From Spirochaetales bacterium (GTDB taxonomy: Bacteria; Spirochaetota; Spirochaetia; Treponematales; UBA12059), in assembly GCA_016928955.1 (NCBI GenBank), contig JAFGJV010000004.1, forward strand, positions 1 through 64,000: 64,000 nucleotides of DNA. The letters run 5' to 3'. Below the pieces are notes generated by a model that made no database searches, was not told the DNA's origin, and saw nothing but the letters and a program-made list of their open reading frames with translations. Position 1 is the stretch's first letter, and every line of letters starts with the position of its first letter. A program made the position numbers and the translations under genes. This document shows positions 26,385-35,055 of the stretch, piece by piece.

Positions 26385-27766
26385 TTGTTGGCCAGTATGC
26401 CCAGTATGGTGCTTCGTTCGGACATGAACGCGTCCACTACCGCCGGGTCAAAATGCTTGCCGCGCTCTCCTGCAATCAGCTCGATGGCCTTATCCGGCTC
26501 CCAGGCCGACTTGTAGGGACGCTCGGATACAAGCGCGTCGAACACGTCCAGAAGGGCCAGGATACGGCCGCAGAGGGGAATGTCCTGGCCGCGCAGGCCC
26601 CGGGGATACCCGGCGCCGTCCCAGCGCTCGTGATGTGTCAGGGATATGGTCGCTCCCATGGCAAGGAAGGGATTCTTGAATTCCTTGAGTATGGAGTGGC
26701 CGATCACGGTGTGCGTCTTCATGAACTCGAATTCCTCGGGCGTGAGCTTGCCGGGTTTCAGCAGTATGGAATCCGGTATGCCGATTTTCCCAAGGTCGTG
26801 CATGGGAGCCGCGTTGGCCAGGATGGACAGGCGTTCCTCGTCGTCAATGAAGTGCGCAGCCACGACGCGCGCGTACATGCCCACCCGCAGGGTGTGTTTG
26901 CTGGTGTCCTCGTCCCGGTATTCGGCCACCTTGCCCAGGGCGGCCAGAGCCTCAAGGTCCCGCTCGACCACCTGGGTTTGCGCCTCGACCTCGCGCAGGG
27001 CTATGGTGCCGATACGGCGGTAGGACCGGTCTATCTCCGAGCACAGGGCGTTGAAATAGATGGTGAGCTCCCCGATCTCGTCGTTGTTCTCCGGCTTGAG
27101 CGACCCGCTGAAATCGCTGGTCCTGAGCACAGCGGACATGGCCGCGGTCACCCGCGTGAGCGGCCTGGAGATGGACGCTGACAGAATGACCAGCAGTATG
27201 AAGGCAACAACCACGGATGCGGATGTGGCCCACGTGATGGCCGACGTGAGTCCGCTGGTTTCCTTGAGCACGGCCGTTTCCCGGTCGGACACCACAACGT
27301 ACCAAGCGTAGGGCTCCAGGTAGAAGGCCTGACCAAGGCATGCGTCCTTGCCGGACCCGAATCGTATCGGGCCCGTGATGCCCGAGCGCATGAGCTCCAG
27401 AAGGTCAGGGGGAACGGCCAAAGGCAAGGGGCCCAGGCTTTCCGAAAAGCCCAGCGAGCCGTCAAGGTTCAGGGCGGCCGTCCACTCGGACTCGTCCCTG
27501 AGCAGCGACCGGGCGTACGTGGCCAGGGAATCCCTCGCCGCCTGGACAAAAACCGGATCGCCTTCCAGGTTTTGATTGCGGAGAAGGTTCCATTGCGACT
27601 CGCCGAACTGGAGGAGGGTCTCCGACTTGAAGGAGAGCGAGCGCATGGCCAGCCTGATCATGCCCGAGCGGGACATGATCAGGGCGGTGCTGCCAAGAAT
27701 GGACAGCGCCGCCACGAGCGCCGGCAGTATCGTGATTACGACCTTCATCCGTATCGTGGTTTTCAT
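26378..27766 (-). CDS. HD-GYP cyclic-di-GMP phosphodiesterase-type sensor
   Basis: The 462-residue protein has an N-terminal membrane helix, a periplasmic Cache-like sensor, a second helix, a HAMP region and a C-terminal HD-GYP domain. Key motifs are MHDLGKIGIPD, HTVIGHSIL, HHERWDGAGYPRGL and LLDVFDALVSERPYK, so the metal ligands and GYP are intact and c-di-GMP hydrolysis is likely. ATG 27766 follows GAGG; the track's GTG start adds 4 residues. It is divergent from the coiled-coil gene with overlapping -10 boxes. Confidence 0.92.
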   Translation of the reverse strand: MKTTIRMKVVITILPALVAALSILGSTALIMSRSGMIRLAMRSLSFKSETLLQFGESQWNLLRNQNLEGDPVFVQAARDSLATYARSLLRDESEWTAALNLDGSLGFSESLGPLPLAVPPDLLELMRSGITGPIRFGSGKDACLGQAFYLEPYAWYVVVSDRETAVLKETSGLTSAITWATSASVVVAFILLVILSASISRPLTRVTAAMSAVLRTSDFSGSLKPENNDEIGELTIYFNALCSEIDRSYRRIGTIALREVEAQTQVVERDLEALAALGKVAEYRDEDTSKHTLRVGMYARVVAAHFIDDEERLSILANAAPMHDLGKIGIPDSILLKPGKLTPEEFEFMKTHTVIGHSILKEFKNPFLAMGATISLTHHERWDGAGYPRGLRGQDIPLCGRILALLDVFDALVSERPYKSAWEPDKAIELIAGERGKHFDPAVVDAFMSERSTILGILANNQ

Positions 27767-27786
27767 CGCGCCTCGCACAACCTTCC

Positions 27787-27837
27787 TGTTCGAACCCAGC
27801 AGAATGCAGTATAGTGGTCATAGAGTCATGGATACAA
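27787..27837. promoter_or_regulatory. Overlapping divergent promoter candidates
   Basis: The sequence AGTATAGT (27808-27815) gives TATACT on the minus strand, preceded by TTGTAT at 18 bases (toward the HD-GYP gene), and TATAGT on the plus strand with a weak -35 near 27787. The two polymerase sites overlap, so transcription in one direction should block the other. Confidence 0.45.
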
Positions 27838-29123
27838 GCGACAAGCGCGACGCGGCCGGCGGCGCCGCGGACGAATTCAACGCTCAGCTCCTCAAGGAAC
27901 GGATCCAGAGCAGGCTCCAGTCCAAGCTCAAGACCGAGCTGGAAGACAACAGACTGCCAGGCGCATCCGAGCGCGACCTGCCCAGCGGCGGACTGGCGAA
28001 GCCGCTTGTCCTGGCTTCGGTCACGCTCCTTTTGGCCTTTTTGGGAGTGTTCGCGGCCTACCGTTTCAACCAGGTACGTGAGGAAAGCTACCTTTTGAAC
28101 CCTACCGACCTATTCCGAACCGAGGGCCTCCTCATAGAAGCGCTCAAGGAAAGAACAGACCTGGAAATAGGCAAGCGGGACCAGCTGATAGCCAAGTTCC
28201 AGGCCAGGGAAGAGAAACGCGAGGCTTTTGCCAGGAGCGTTTTGAGCGACGATCGCAAGCCGATACCTGGGGAGGTCTACAGCGCCGAACCGACCGCAAA
28301 GTCGGAGGAAGATATCGTGCTTGAAGCCCTGGTCAGGGAAGCCAACTTCAGACAACTGTTTTTGGGCCTGGTCGGGTCAGCCCTTGACCAGGCAGCCCTC
28401 AGGCTGGGTGAGTCGGACTACGAGGGAGCCAGGGCTGTGGCGGCCGAGCTTGACCGGAGCGCCGGCCAGCTGGTGCGCGTTGATTCGGCCAGTTCGGACG
28501 CGGTGATGAGCATAGCCGACTCGCTGACCGGATTGGTGGACAACCTGGAAGATGAAGCTGCCCGGGTGGCATCCTTGAATTTTGGTGACGACGAAATTCT
28601 CACCGATCTGCAGGGCGAACGCGACCAGCGGCGCGAGCTGAACGACCGGCTGGCAGCCTTGCAGGCCGAGCTTGACGCCTTGAGGCAGGAACGCGCCGCT
28701 AGTGGTGCGGCCTCAGAGACCGAAGGAACCTCGGACGCCTTGGATACGGCCAGGCGAGAGGCTGAACAGGCCGAGGCTTTGGCCGGGCGCCTGCGGCTGG
28801 AAAATGCCCGGCTGTCCGAACAATTGGCCGTGGCCCTGAGGCAGGCGGCCCTGGGCGCCCAGAGTCCCCAGCCATCCCGCTTTCTGGGCAGCGTGTCCGT
28901 CATAGACGGGCAGCGGATAGTCATAGACCTTTCCGGGCTCGCGTCGGCCAAAGCGGGCGACCCTGTTTTCATTTTCCGCGCCAACGAGTCGGGAGGCGGC
29001 ACCCTGGTGGCCCTGGCCTACGTGTCGTCGATCGACGCGTCCAGCGCCGACCTGAGCCTGACCATGTACGCGGACCAGGGATACACGCTCCAGCTGAGGG
29101 ACGCAGCGTATAGAGGCGAGTGA
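27828..29123 (+). CDS. Membrane-anchored coiled-coil protein, function unknown
   Basis: The 431-residue protein has a polar cytosolic N-terminus of about 55 residues, one membrane helix (PLVLASVTLLLAFLGVFA), a long helical extracytoplasmic region with a coiled-coil (LNDRLAALQAELDALRQE), and a C-terminal beta-rich domain (GSVSVIDGQRIVIDLSG). I recognise no family. ATG 27828 is chosen over the much longer track ORF, which runs antiparallel into the HD-GYP gene. It has no clear ribosome site and a TATAGT box 12 bases upstream. Confidence 0.75.
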   Translation: MDTSDKRDAAGGAADEFNAQLLKERIQSRLQSKLKTELEDNRLPGASERDLPSGGLAKPLVLASVTLLLAFLGVFAAYRFNQVREESYLLNPTDLFRTEGLLIEALKERTDLEIGKRDQLIAKFQAREEKREAFARSVLSDDRKPIPGEVYSAEPTAKSEEDIVLEALVREANFRQLFLGLVGSALDQAALRLGESDYEGARAVAAELDRSAGQLVRVDSASSDAVMSIADSLTGLVDNLEDEAARVASLNFGDDEILTDLQGERDQRRELNDRLAALQAELDALRQERAASGAASETEGTSDALDTARREAEQAEALAGRLRLENARLSEQLAVALRQAALGAQSPQPSRFLGSVSVIDGQRIVIDLSGLASAKAGDPVFIFRANESGGGTLVALAYVSSIDASSADLSLTMYADQGYTLQLRDAAYRGE

Positions 29124-29142
29124 GGGCCTGCCTGGCTTCCGG

Positions 29143-29643
29143 TTAGAACGGCTCGAACTGGTTTATGTCGAACCAGTGTCGCTCCAGCTCCTCCTGGATG
29201 ACCAGCAGATCGGCGTAGTGTCGCTCTTCCCATTCAACAAGGGTTTTGAGGAGTTCCCTGAGCTCGGGGTTCTCGCTGCGAGCCGACCAGTCGCGGTACA
29301 GCCGTATGGAGTCGGCTTCCAGGTGGATGGCCGACGCTATGGCCGCCGTCAGATGCCTGGAGGCTGCCACCTGGGCCAGGAATTCCCTGCTGGTGATGGC
29401 CGAACGCCAGCCGTCGCCTTTGAGCTCGGCTTCCACGCTGCGTTCGGGCGTTAGGTTGACCGTGCGGGTGCGGTAATAGCCGAGCAGGTAGTTGAAATGC
29501 GAGCGTTCCTGGGCGGCCCGTTCCTCAAAAAAGCCTCGGACCTCGCCTTCGGACGCTTTTGCCGCGTCCTCGTACACGGTGACGGAATCCATCTCGCCTT
29601 TCATGGCCGCCTTGATGGCCGCCACAACGTCAGCGTCTTTCAT
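29143..29643 (-). CDS. Rubrerythrin/ferritin-like diiron protein
   Basis: The 166-residue protein has two ferritin-like helical halves with diiron ligand motifs: EMDSVTVYEDAA, QERSHF, HLEADSIRLYRDW and EERHYADL. The C-terminal rubredoxin domain of classical rubrerythrin is absent; the chain ends WFDINQFEPF. Members reduce peroxide or store iron in anaerobes. It is convergent with the coiled-coil gene and divergent from the large membrane-protein gene. Confidence 0.87.
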   Translation of the reverse strand: MKDADVVAAIKAAMKGEMDSVTVYEDAAKASEGEVRGFFEERAAQERSHFNYLLGYYRTRTVNLTPERSVEAELKGDGWRSAITSREFLAQVAASRHLTAAIASAIHLEADSIRLYRDWSARSENPELRELLKTLVEWEERHYADLLVIQEELERHWFDINQFEPF

Positions 29644-29823
29644 GCCCTGCCTCCCGACAAAAGTGAAACGATGGCGTTCCCCGCCCGGCTTTCAGTCCCC
29701 GGCGCGCGTGTCCAAAACGGCGTACAACGCATACCTAGAGGGCCGCCGGTATGGGGGGTCTCAGTTAAGTGTAGTATACGTGAGTACCAACGCAAGCCAT
29801 CCGTGCCGCCCCCGGACTCATCC

Positions 29824-29852
29824 TTGCCATTCGTCCGCTTTCTCCCTATAAT
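29824..29852 (+). promoter_or_regulatory. Strong sigma-70-type promoter candidate
   Basis: TTGCCA and TATAAT are separated by 17 bases, a near-consensus match. It would drive the large membrane protein and MBL lipoprotein genes with a leader of about 85 bases. Confidence 0.72.
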
Positions 29853-29942
29853 ATGGCGATCTTCCGCCGGCCCGTCCGACGCGGGGGAAACCGCCAAAAC
29901 ACGCAACCGTCAAGCATAGCAAGGACGCTCTGGAGGATGACC

Positions 29943-32900
29943 ATGGCTTTACAATCGGAAAACGACAGCGGCGGATCATCGCCGGTCAACCAGGCGCCCA
30001 GGCGCGGAAAACGGAGGATGCCTGCATGGCTCGCAAAGCCCCTGGACGCGGTGCGATCCTTTGTGGGCGGGGTCTTGGGAACCGTGACCACGTTTTTCAG
30101 GAAAACCGCGGGCGCTGTGGCGTCCTTTACGCGGCCGGCGTTCTCGGCCGTAGGTAAGGCCGTGCGGACTTTCTGGTCAGGCGCCAGGAAAGCCAACGAA
30201 TTCCTGAGTCCGTCCTGGCTGATGCCGCCGCGGACGCTCATTCTGGTGCTCGCCATGGCCCTGGTGTCGGCCCTGGTGATGGCCGTTGAGGGCGTGCAGT
30301 TCAACATGCTGTTCTTCGTGGCCAACTACGTGAAGGCCACGTCGGTCATATCCATAGCCATGATAGGCATAGCCATAGGCGGCTTCCTGGCCTTTGCCCT
30401 CGGCAAGGCCAGGCCCTTCCTGACCATGGCCGTGGCATCGGCCCTGCTGTTCGTGTCCCTGGCCCTGTCCTATCTGGGCATCGTCAATTTCGGGGCCATG
30501 GGCTTTCCCATCTACATGGTTCTGCCCTACGTGGCCGCGTCGCTGATCGTGTCGGTGATATTCACGCAGGCCAAGTCCACGCTGGCGTACTTCGCCAACC
30601 TGGTGGCCTCCGGCCTGGGCGCCATATGCCCCATTTTCCTGGTACCGGTCCTCAAGAGCGAAGGCACCCTGTTCGCGTTCATGCTGGTGCCCATCGCCAT
30701 CCTGTTCCTCTTCTCCCTGCGGATACGCAACGTCATAGGCAAGGTTGCGGCCGCAGTCCTAATCTTTGTGGCTGGACTGCAGTTCTACGGCTTCCTGACC
30801 AACAACGTGTCCTATCCCGAGCGCATAGCCAAGGACGTTTTCGAGACCAAGATCGTTTCGGAAATGCAGCCGGTCGCCGGTGAGAGGGCCAGCGTCAACT
30901 TTACGAGCGACTTTTTAAAGCGCGTGTACACCCTGGACACCGAGGCCGGCCTGTACCAATTCTCCTCGGACGAATACGACCTTGACCGGGCCAGGCACTT
31001 CCTTGGAGTGCTGGGCTTTACGGGACGTTTCGGCATGGAGTGGCTCGGTTTCTTCGACTACAGCGACTACGTGGCCGACGTCCGGTCCATACCCAAGGAC
31101 GTGTTCGAATTCGAAATCCTGCCGGCGTCGTCGCGCCGCTATAGCTACGCTTTCCCACGCTCCTACGACCTGGGCTTTATCACCGCGGCATACTCGCTCG
31201 AGGGCGACGAATACGTCCTCAGCGACGACCGCTGGGACCGGGAACGCGCCCGGCTCCTCCTTGGTGACCTGGGGCATTTCACCTACCTGGATCTTGCCCT
31301 GGACATGAGGCGCAACGGCTATTATTCCGACGCCCAAAAGTCGTTCAACAACAACGAGCGCATCGTGGTTGACCTGGATTCCACGCTCGGACGCGTCCAG
31401 TACACGCGGAACGGCGTCAACTACAACATGGGCATTAACGGCACCCTCCTGGACAACATGGACTCCTACAACGGCAGCTACCTCGACCCGCGCGTGCCGC
31501 ACATGGAGAATCCCAAGATATTCATCGTGGGCCTGTCCGCGGACGGCATCGTCAAGTCGGCCAGGCGCAAGCCGGGCGCCAAGGTATACGGCGTGGAGCT
31601 CAATCCCATCATATGGGACAGCATGACCGACGGGGGCGTGTACCAGGTTCATTCCAACGACCCGTACAAGGACGTGGAAGCGGCGCGCGCCGAGGCCCGC
31701 TCGTACCTGGAGACCAGCGACGAGCGCTACGACATGATAACGCTCATGAACATCCATCAGGACCACGGCGTGGTTGCCACGCTCGGCCCGGAGCACTTCC
31801 ACTCGGTGGAGGCCACGCTCATGATGTTCGACAAGCTCACGGACCGCGGTTACCTCAACTACGAGGAAATACTGATCGGCCGCCGCTCCGAATTGGCCTT
31901 CCTCAAGATGCTGAACACCCTGAAGGCGGCTATCCGTGAGGCCGGCCAGGAAAACCCCGAGCTCTGCATATACATTTCCAAGTGGGATTTCTGGGGCGGC
32001 GACGCTTTCCGCACGGTGTTGGCCCGCAAGACGCCGTTCACCAAGGAAGAGGTGAGGGATTTCAACGACTATTACGCCCAGGTCAAGGCCACCGGCTACT
32101 ACACGGGAGTCGGGATCGTCTACGATCCGTACTCGCCGGCCAAGACCAGCGTGGACGCCTTCATCCGCGGTGAGGACGTGACGGCCATGCGGGAACTGCC
32201 CACCAGGATCCGCTCCACGGAGCTGGCCAAAAAGGTCCTGGCAACCGTGTCGGACAGCCGCGACGCGGATTTTGTCTTGTCCAAGTACGTGTACTCCGGC
32301 GGCTACTACTACCTGAACGCGTCCAAGCTGTCGGTTGCCGAGCGTTACCGCATGGAAGGCATCATGGACAGGGCCGGTTATTCCCTGGACCTGGATTTGT
32401 CACCGGTGCGTGACGATACCCCCTTCCCGTTCAACGTGTACGCCAAGAAGACCGAGGTCATAGATATTTTCATGGGCATCCTGCCGCTTGTCCTCCTCTT
32501 GGCCGTTCCCCTCCTGGTCATTCTCCTCCGCAGCGTCAAGAGCTACTCCATATCGCTGTGGCCGCCCGTTGCCTTTGCCGCCATTTCTGGCTTCGCTTTC
32601 ATGCTGATAGAAATAGTTCTCATGCAGAAGTTCCAGCTCTTTGTCGGGGACCCAACACGGTCGCTGATCGTAGTACTCGGCGGCATGCTCCTATTCAGCG
32701 GGCTCGGAAGCTTTGCCAGCGGCTTTCTGCCGCGCAGGATACTGCCCTTCGTGGTGCTGCTCATACCGGTGCTCCTGGCCCTGTACGGGGCAAAGCTGGA
32801 CGTGTGGTTCTCGTCGCTCGCCCACCTGCGGGGAGCGTCCAGGCTGTGGGCCGCGGGCGGCATCATAGCGCCGCTGGCCTTCCTTATGGGCATGCCCTTC

Positions 32901-33125
32901 CCGAACGCGCTCGAGGCCATCAAGGAAAAAACGTCCCCGGATTTTGCCAGTCTCCTGTTCGGCGTCAACGGGCTTGCGTCCACGCTCGGATCGGTTGGCG
33001 CCATCTTCATCAACGTCAGCTGGGGCTACTCCAAGAGTTTTGAGGTTGGGACCATAGCCTACATAGCCGCCCTTGTGTTCTTTGTGTACTTCATAGCGCG
33101 GTCTCTCCGGAAGGCAAAGGCCTGA
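29943..33125 (+). CDS. Large membrane protein with spermidine-synthase-like domain
   Basis: The 1060-residue protein has a polar N-terminus, several membrane helices (about residues 65-285), a soluble region of about 570 residues, and a second cluster of helices at the C-terminus. The soluble region includes a Rossmann methyltransferase-like part (IFIVGLSADG, VYGVELNPIIWDS) resembling membrane-linked spermidine synthase homologues. The GGGDG glycine motif and catalytic Asp region of true spermidine synthases are not evident, so the activity is uncertain. ATG 29943 has GGAGG 6 bases upstream; the track starts 30 codons earlier. The MBL gene overlaps its stop by 1 base. Confidence 0.82.
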   Translation: MALQSENDSGGSSPVNQAPRRGKRRMPAWLAKPLDAVRSFVGGVLGTVTTFFRKTAGAVASFTRPAFSAVGKAVRTFWSGARKANEFLSPSWLMPPRTLILVLAMALVSALVMAVEGVQFNMLFFVANYVKATSVISIAMIGIAIGGFLAFALGKARPFLTMAVASALLFVSLALSYLGIVNFGAMGFPIYMVLPYVAASLIVSVIFTQAKSTLAYFANLVASGLGAICPIFLVPVLKSEGTLFAFMLVPIAILFLFSLRIRNVIGKVAAAVLIFVAGLQFYGFLTNNVSYPERIAKDVFETKIVSEMQPVAGERASVNFTSDFLKRVYTLDTEAGLYQFSSDEYDLDRARHFLGVLGFTGRFGMEWLGFFDYSDYVADVRSIPKDVFEFEILPASSRRYSYAFPRSYDLGFITAAYSLEGDEYVLSDDRWDRERARLLLGDLGHFTYLDLALDMRRNGYYSDAQKSFNNNERIVVDLDSTLGRVQYTRNGVNYNMGINGTLLDNMDSYNGSYLDPRVPHMENPKIFIVGLSADGIVKSARRKPGAKVYGVELNPIIWDSMTDGGVYQVHSNDPYKDVEAARAEARSYLETSDERYDMITLMNIHQDHGVVATLGPEHFHSVEATLMMFDKLTDRGYLNYEEILIGRRSELAFLKMLNTLKAAIREAGQENPELCIYISKWDFWGGDAFRTVLARKTPFTKEEVRDFNDYYAQVKATGYYTGVGIVYDPYSPAKTSVDAFIRGEDVTAMRELPTRIRSTELAKKVLATVSDSRDADFVLSKYVYSGGYYYLNASKLSVAERYRMEGIMDRAGYSLDLDLSPVRDDTPFPFNVYAKKTEVIDIFMGILPLVLLLAVPLLVILLRSVKSYSISLWPPVAFAAISGFAFMLIEIVLMQKFQLFVGDPTRSLIVVLGGMLLFSGLGSFASGFLPRRILPFVVLLIPVLLALYGAKLDVWFSSLAHLRGASRLWAAGGIIAPLAFLMGMPFPNALEAIKEKTSPDFASLLFGVNGLASTLGSVGAIFINVSWGYSKSFEVGTIAYIAALVFFVYFIARSLRKAKA

Positions 33126-33901
33126 TGAGCGGATCGCTCCGGCTCGGATCGGTCCTTGCCCTGGTGCTTCTGGCCGCTACGGCTTGCGCAAAACCGGCCG
33201 TCCCTTCAAAGGGGGCGGCCGCTGAGCCGCAGCCAGAGCGACCAAGGCTCACGGCCTACCGCTACGGCGTGTCCCCGGACATGCACTGGCTGTTCTATTC
33301 ACTCCGTAAGGACGGCAAGACCATCCTCATTGACTGCGGTTTCCTGGATGAGGACAGGGCTCGGGCTTTCAAGGTAGAGATGGTGTCGCCCTTGGTCATG
33401 CTCGACAGGGACGGGATAATCCCGGCGGATGTGACGGACATAGTCATCACCCACGCCCACTTTGACCACCTGGGGCTGGCGTCGTCGTTTCCAAACGCGA
33501 CCATCTGGATACACGAAGATGCGTACGCGTCCTTCATGAAGGCTCCCTTTTCCAAGACCCTGGCCGCGTATTTGGCCGAGTACCCGCGAGTCAACCAGGT
33601 GCGGACGGACGGCCAGATACTCCCCGGCATAGCCATGGAGCTTGTGGGTACCCATACCCGTGGCTCCTGCGTCGTGCATCTCGACTTGGCAGGCACGCCG
33701 GCCACCATAACTGGCGACGAGTTCTACTTCAGGCACGAATGGGAACAACCCAGTTCGTCTTTCCCACCCGCAAAGCTGGCTTTGGCAGAGCGGCTACGGG
33801 CTTTGGAAGCTGCTGGAGGGTTGGTCTTGGCCATGCACGACCAAGGGGTGGCGCCTGAGGGTTCCGCGGCTGAAGGATCAATCAAGGTGGTGTACCCATA
33901 G
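33125..33901 (+). CDS. Metallo-beta-lactamase-fold lipoprotein
   Basis: The 258-residue protein has a lipoprotein signal (LLAATAC) and an MBL hydrolase domain: THAHFDHLGL, GTHTRGSCVVHL, ITGDEFYF and LAMHDQG. The ligand set resembles lactonase-type members (AiiA-like) more than true beta-lactamases. It acts outside the cytoplasm. Its ATG shares an A with the stop of the large membrane protein (TGATG), so the two are coupled. An intrinsic terminator follows. Confidence 0.87.
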   Translation: MSGSLRLGSVLALVLLAATACAKPAVPSKGAAAEPQPERPRLTAYRYGVSPDMHWLFYSLRKDGKTILIDCGFLDEDRARAFKVEMVSPLVMLDRDGIIPADVTDIVITHAHFDHLGLASSFPNATIWIHEDAYASFMKAPFSKTLAAYLAEYPRVNQVRTDGQILPGIAMELVGTHTRGSCVVHLDLAGTPATITGDEFYFRHEWEQPSSSFPPAKLALAERLRALEAAGGLVLAMHDQGVAPEGSAAEGSIKVVYP

Positions 33902-33932
33902 CGCCATGCCAGCTAAAAACAGCTGCCATACG

Positions 33933-33961
33933 AATCCCAGCCCCAAAGGCTGGGATTTTTT
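33933..33961 (+). terminator. Rho-independent terminator
   Basis: AATCCCAGCC, loop CCAAA, GGCTGGGATT and a T run. It lies about 30 bases after the MBL lipoprotein stop. Confidence 0.92.
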
Positions 33962-33968
33962 ATGGAGC

Positions 33969-33998
33969 TTGACGGATCATGTTTTTATGGAGTATATA
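33969..33998 (+). promoter_or_regulatory. Promoter candidate for the peroxidase/OhrR pair
   Basis: TTGACG and TATATA are separated by 18 bases just after the upstream terminator. A further TATAAT lies at 34009-34014. A dedicated promoter fits a stress-inducible pair. Confidence 0.6.
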
Positions 33999-34027
33999 TA
34001 GTGCGCAATATAATAGGGGGCTATACA

Positions 34028-34513
34028 ATGGATCAGGATTTTTATTCGCTCAAGGCCAAGACCAGTTCGGGCAGAGAGGTGGTTATGAGCCACTACCAGG
34101 GAAAAGTCGTTCTTGTGGTGAACACGGCCAGCAAGTGCGGATTCACCCCGCAATACGCTGGTCTGGAGGCCTTGCACAAACGCTATCATGAAAAGGGCCT
34201 GGTGGTGCTCGGGTTCCCCTGTGACCAGTTCGCGCACCAGGAACCAGGCAACGCCGCGGAAATCCAGGCTTTTTGCCAAAAAAACTACGGGGTCACGTTC
34301 CAACTAATGGAAAAAACCAACGTGAACGGGTCCAAAGCCCATCCGGTTTTTGCCTTTCTCAGGCACAAGGCGCCCGGGCTTATCGGAAATTCTGTCAAAT
34401 GGAATTTTACCAAGTTCCTGGTCTCAAAGGACGGCAAGCGCGTCAAGCGTTTTTCCCCCAGCGTTAGCCCTGAGAATTTGGAGGCGGATATCCTGAGGGA
34501 ACTAAAAGCGTGA
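34028..34513 (+). CDS. Glutathione-peroxidase-family thiol peroxidase
   Basis: The 161-residue protein has the family triad regions: NTASKCGFTPQY (peroxidatic Cys, not selenocysteine), FPCDQFAHQEPG (Gln) and VKWNFTKFLV (Trp/Asn). Bacterial Cys versions usually use thioredoxin and reduce organic and hydrogen peroxides. ATG 34028 has a G-rich upstream site; the track begins 22 codons earlier inside the promoter. The OhrR-like regulator gene overlaps its end by 4 bases. Confidence 0.94.
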   Translation: MDQDFYSLKAKTSSGREVVMSHYQGKVVLVVNTASKCGFTPQYAGLEALHKRYHEKGLVVLGFPCDQFAHQEPGNAAEIQAFCQKNYGVTFQLMEKTNVNGSKAHPVFAFLRHKAPGLIGNSVKWNFTKFLVSKDGKRVKRFSPSVSPENLEADILRELKA

Positions 34514-34950
34514 GCGACGATTCCCTGCTTCTGTCCAACCAGCTCTGTTTTCTGGTTCACAGGCTGGACAGGGCTATCGTAGCCCGTTACAAACCCCTGC
34601 TGGCCGCCTTGGGGCTGACATATCCCCAATACCTGGCCATGCTGGCCCTGTGGGAGCACGGTCAGCTGAGCGTGGGGCGACTGTGCGAGCTCCTGGATTT
34701 GGACACGGGCACGGTGTCGCCCCTGCTCAAGCGCATGGAAGCAGCCGGTTTTGTCGAGCGCAAGCGCCGTGCGGACGACGAGCGGGAGGTCTGCGTATCC
34801 TTGACTGAACGCGGGACAGCCCTGAAAAAGCGGGCGGCGTCGGTACCGGGCGCCCTTGCTTCCTGCGTCCTGCGCGGCAGAGATGAATACGCGTCGCTCA
34901 TGGCCACCCTGGGAGGGCTTCTTGCCCGCCTTTCGGGGCCCCCGTGCTGA
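34510..34950 (+). CDS. MarR-family regulator, OhrR-like
   Basis: The 146-residue protein has a winged-helix MarR domain (LTYPQYLAMLALWEHG, LLDLDTGTVSPLLKRMEAAGFVERKR, LTERG). The N-terminal NQLCFLVHRL places a Cys where OhrR has its peroxide-sensing residue. Paired with a peroxidase gene, it probably represses that operon until the Cys is oxidised. The start is a GTG that overlaps the peroxidase stop (GTGA). Confidence 0.88.
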   Translation: MSDDSLLLSNQLCFLVHRLDRAIVARYKPLLAALGLTYPQYLAMLALWEHGQLSVGRLCELLDLDTGTVSPLLKRMEAAGFVERKRRADDEREVCVSLTERGTALKKRAASVPGALASCVLRGRDEYASLMATLGGLLARLSGPPC

Positions 34951-34974
34951 AGGAACGCGGACAAGGAAGAATGC

Positions 34975-34993
34975 CTGCCGCTTGCGGCAGGTG
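34975..34993 (+). terminator. GC-rich hairpin after the OhrR-like gene
   Basis: CCTGCCGC and GCGGCAGG form a tight stem about 25 bases after the stop. A T run comes only after about 10 more bases, so intrinsic termination would be weak. Confidence 0.4.
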
Positions 34994-34997
34994 GGAC

Positions 34998-35027
34998 TTG
35001 GATTTTTTCCCGAGCCCGCGGTAGAAT
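34998..35027 (+). promoter_or_regulatory. Promoter candidate for the trypsin-like lipoprotein
   Basis: TTGGAT and TAGAAT are separated by 18 bases, with ATG 35056 about 28 bases downstream. Confidence 0.55.
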
Positions 35028-35055
35028 AGGGCACACCGTTTTTCTGGAGTTGCTC

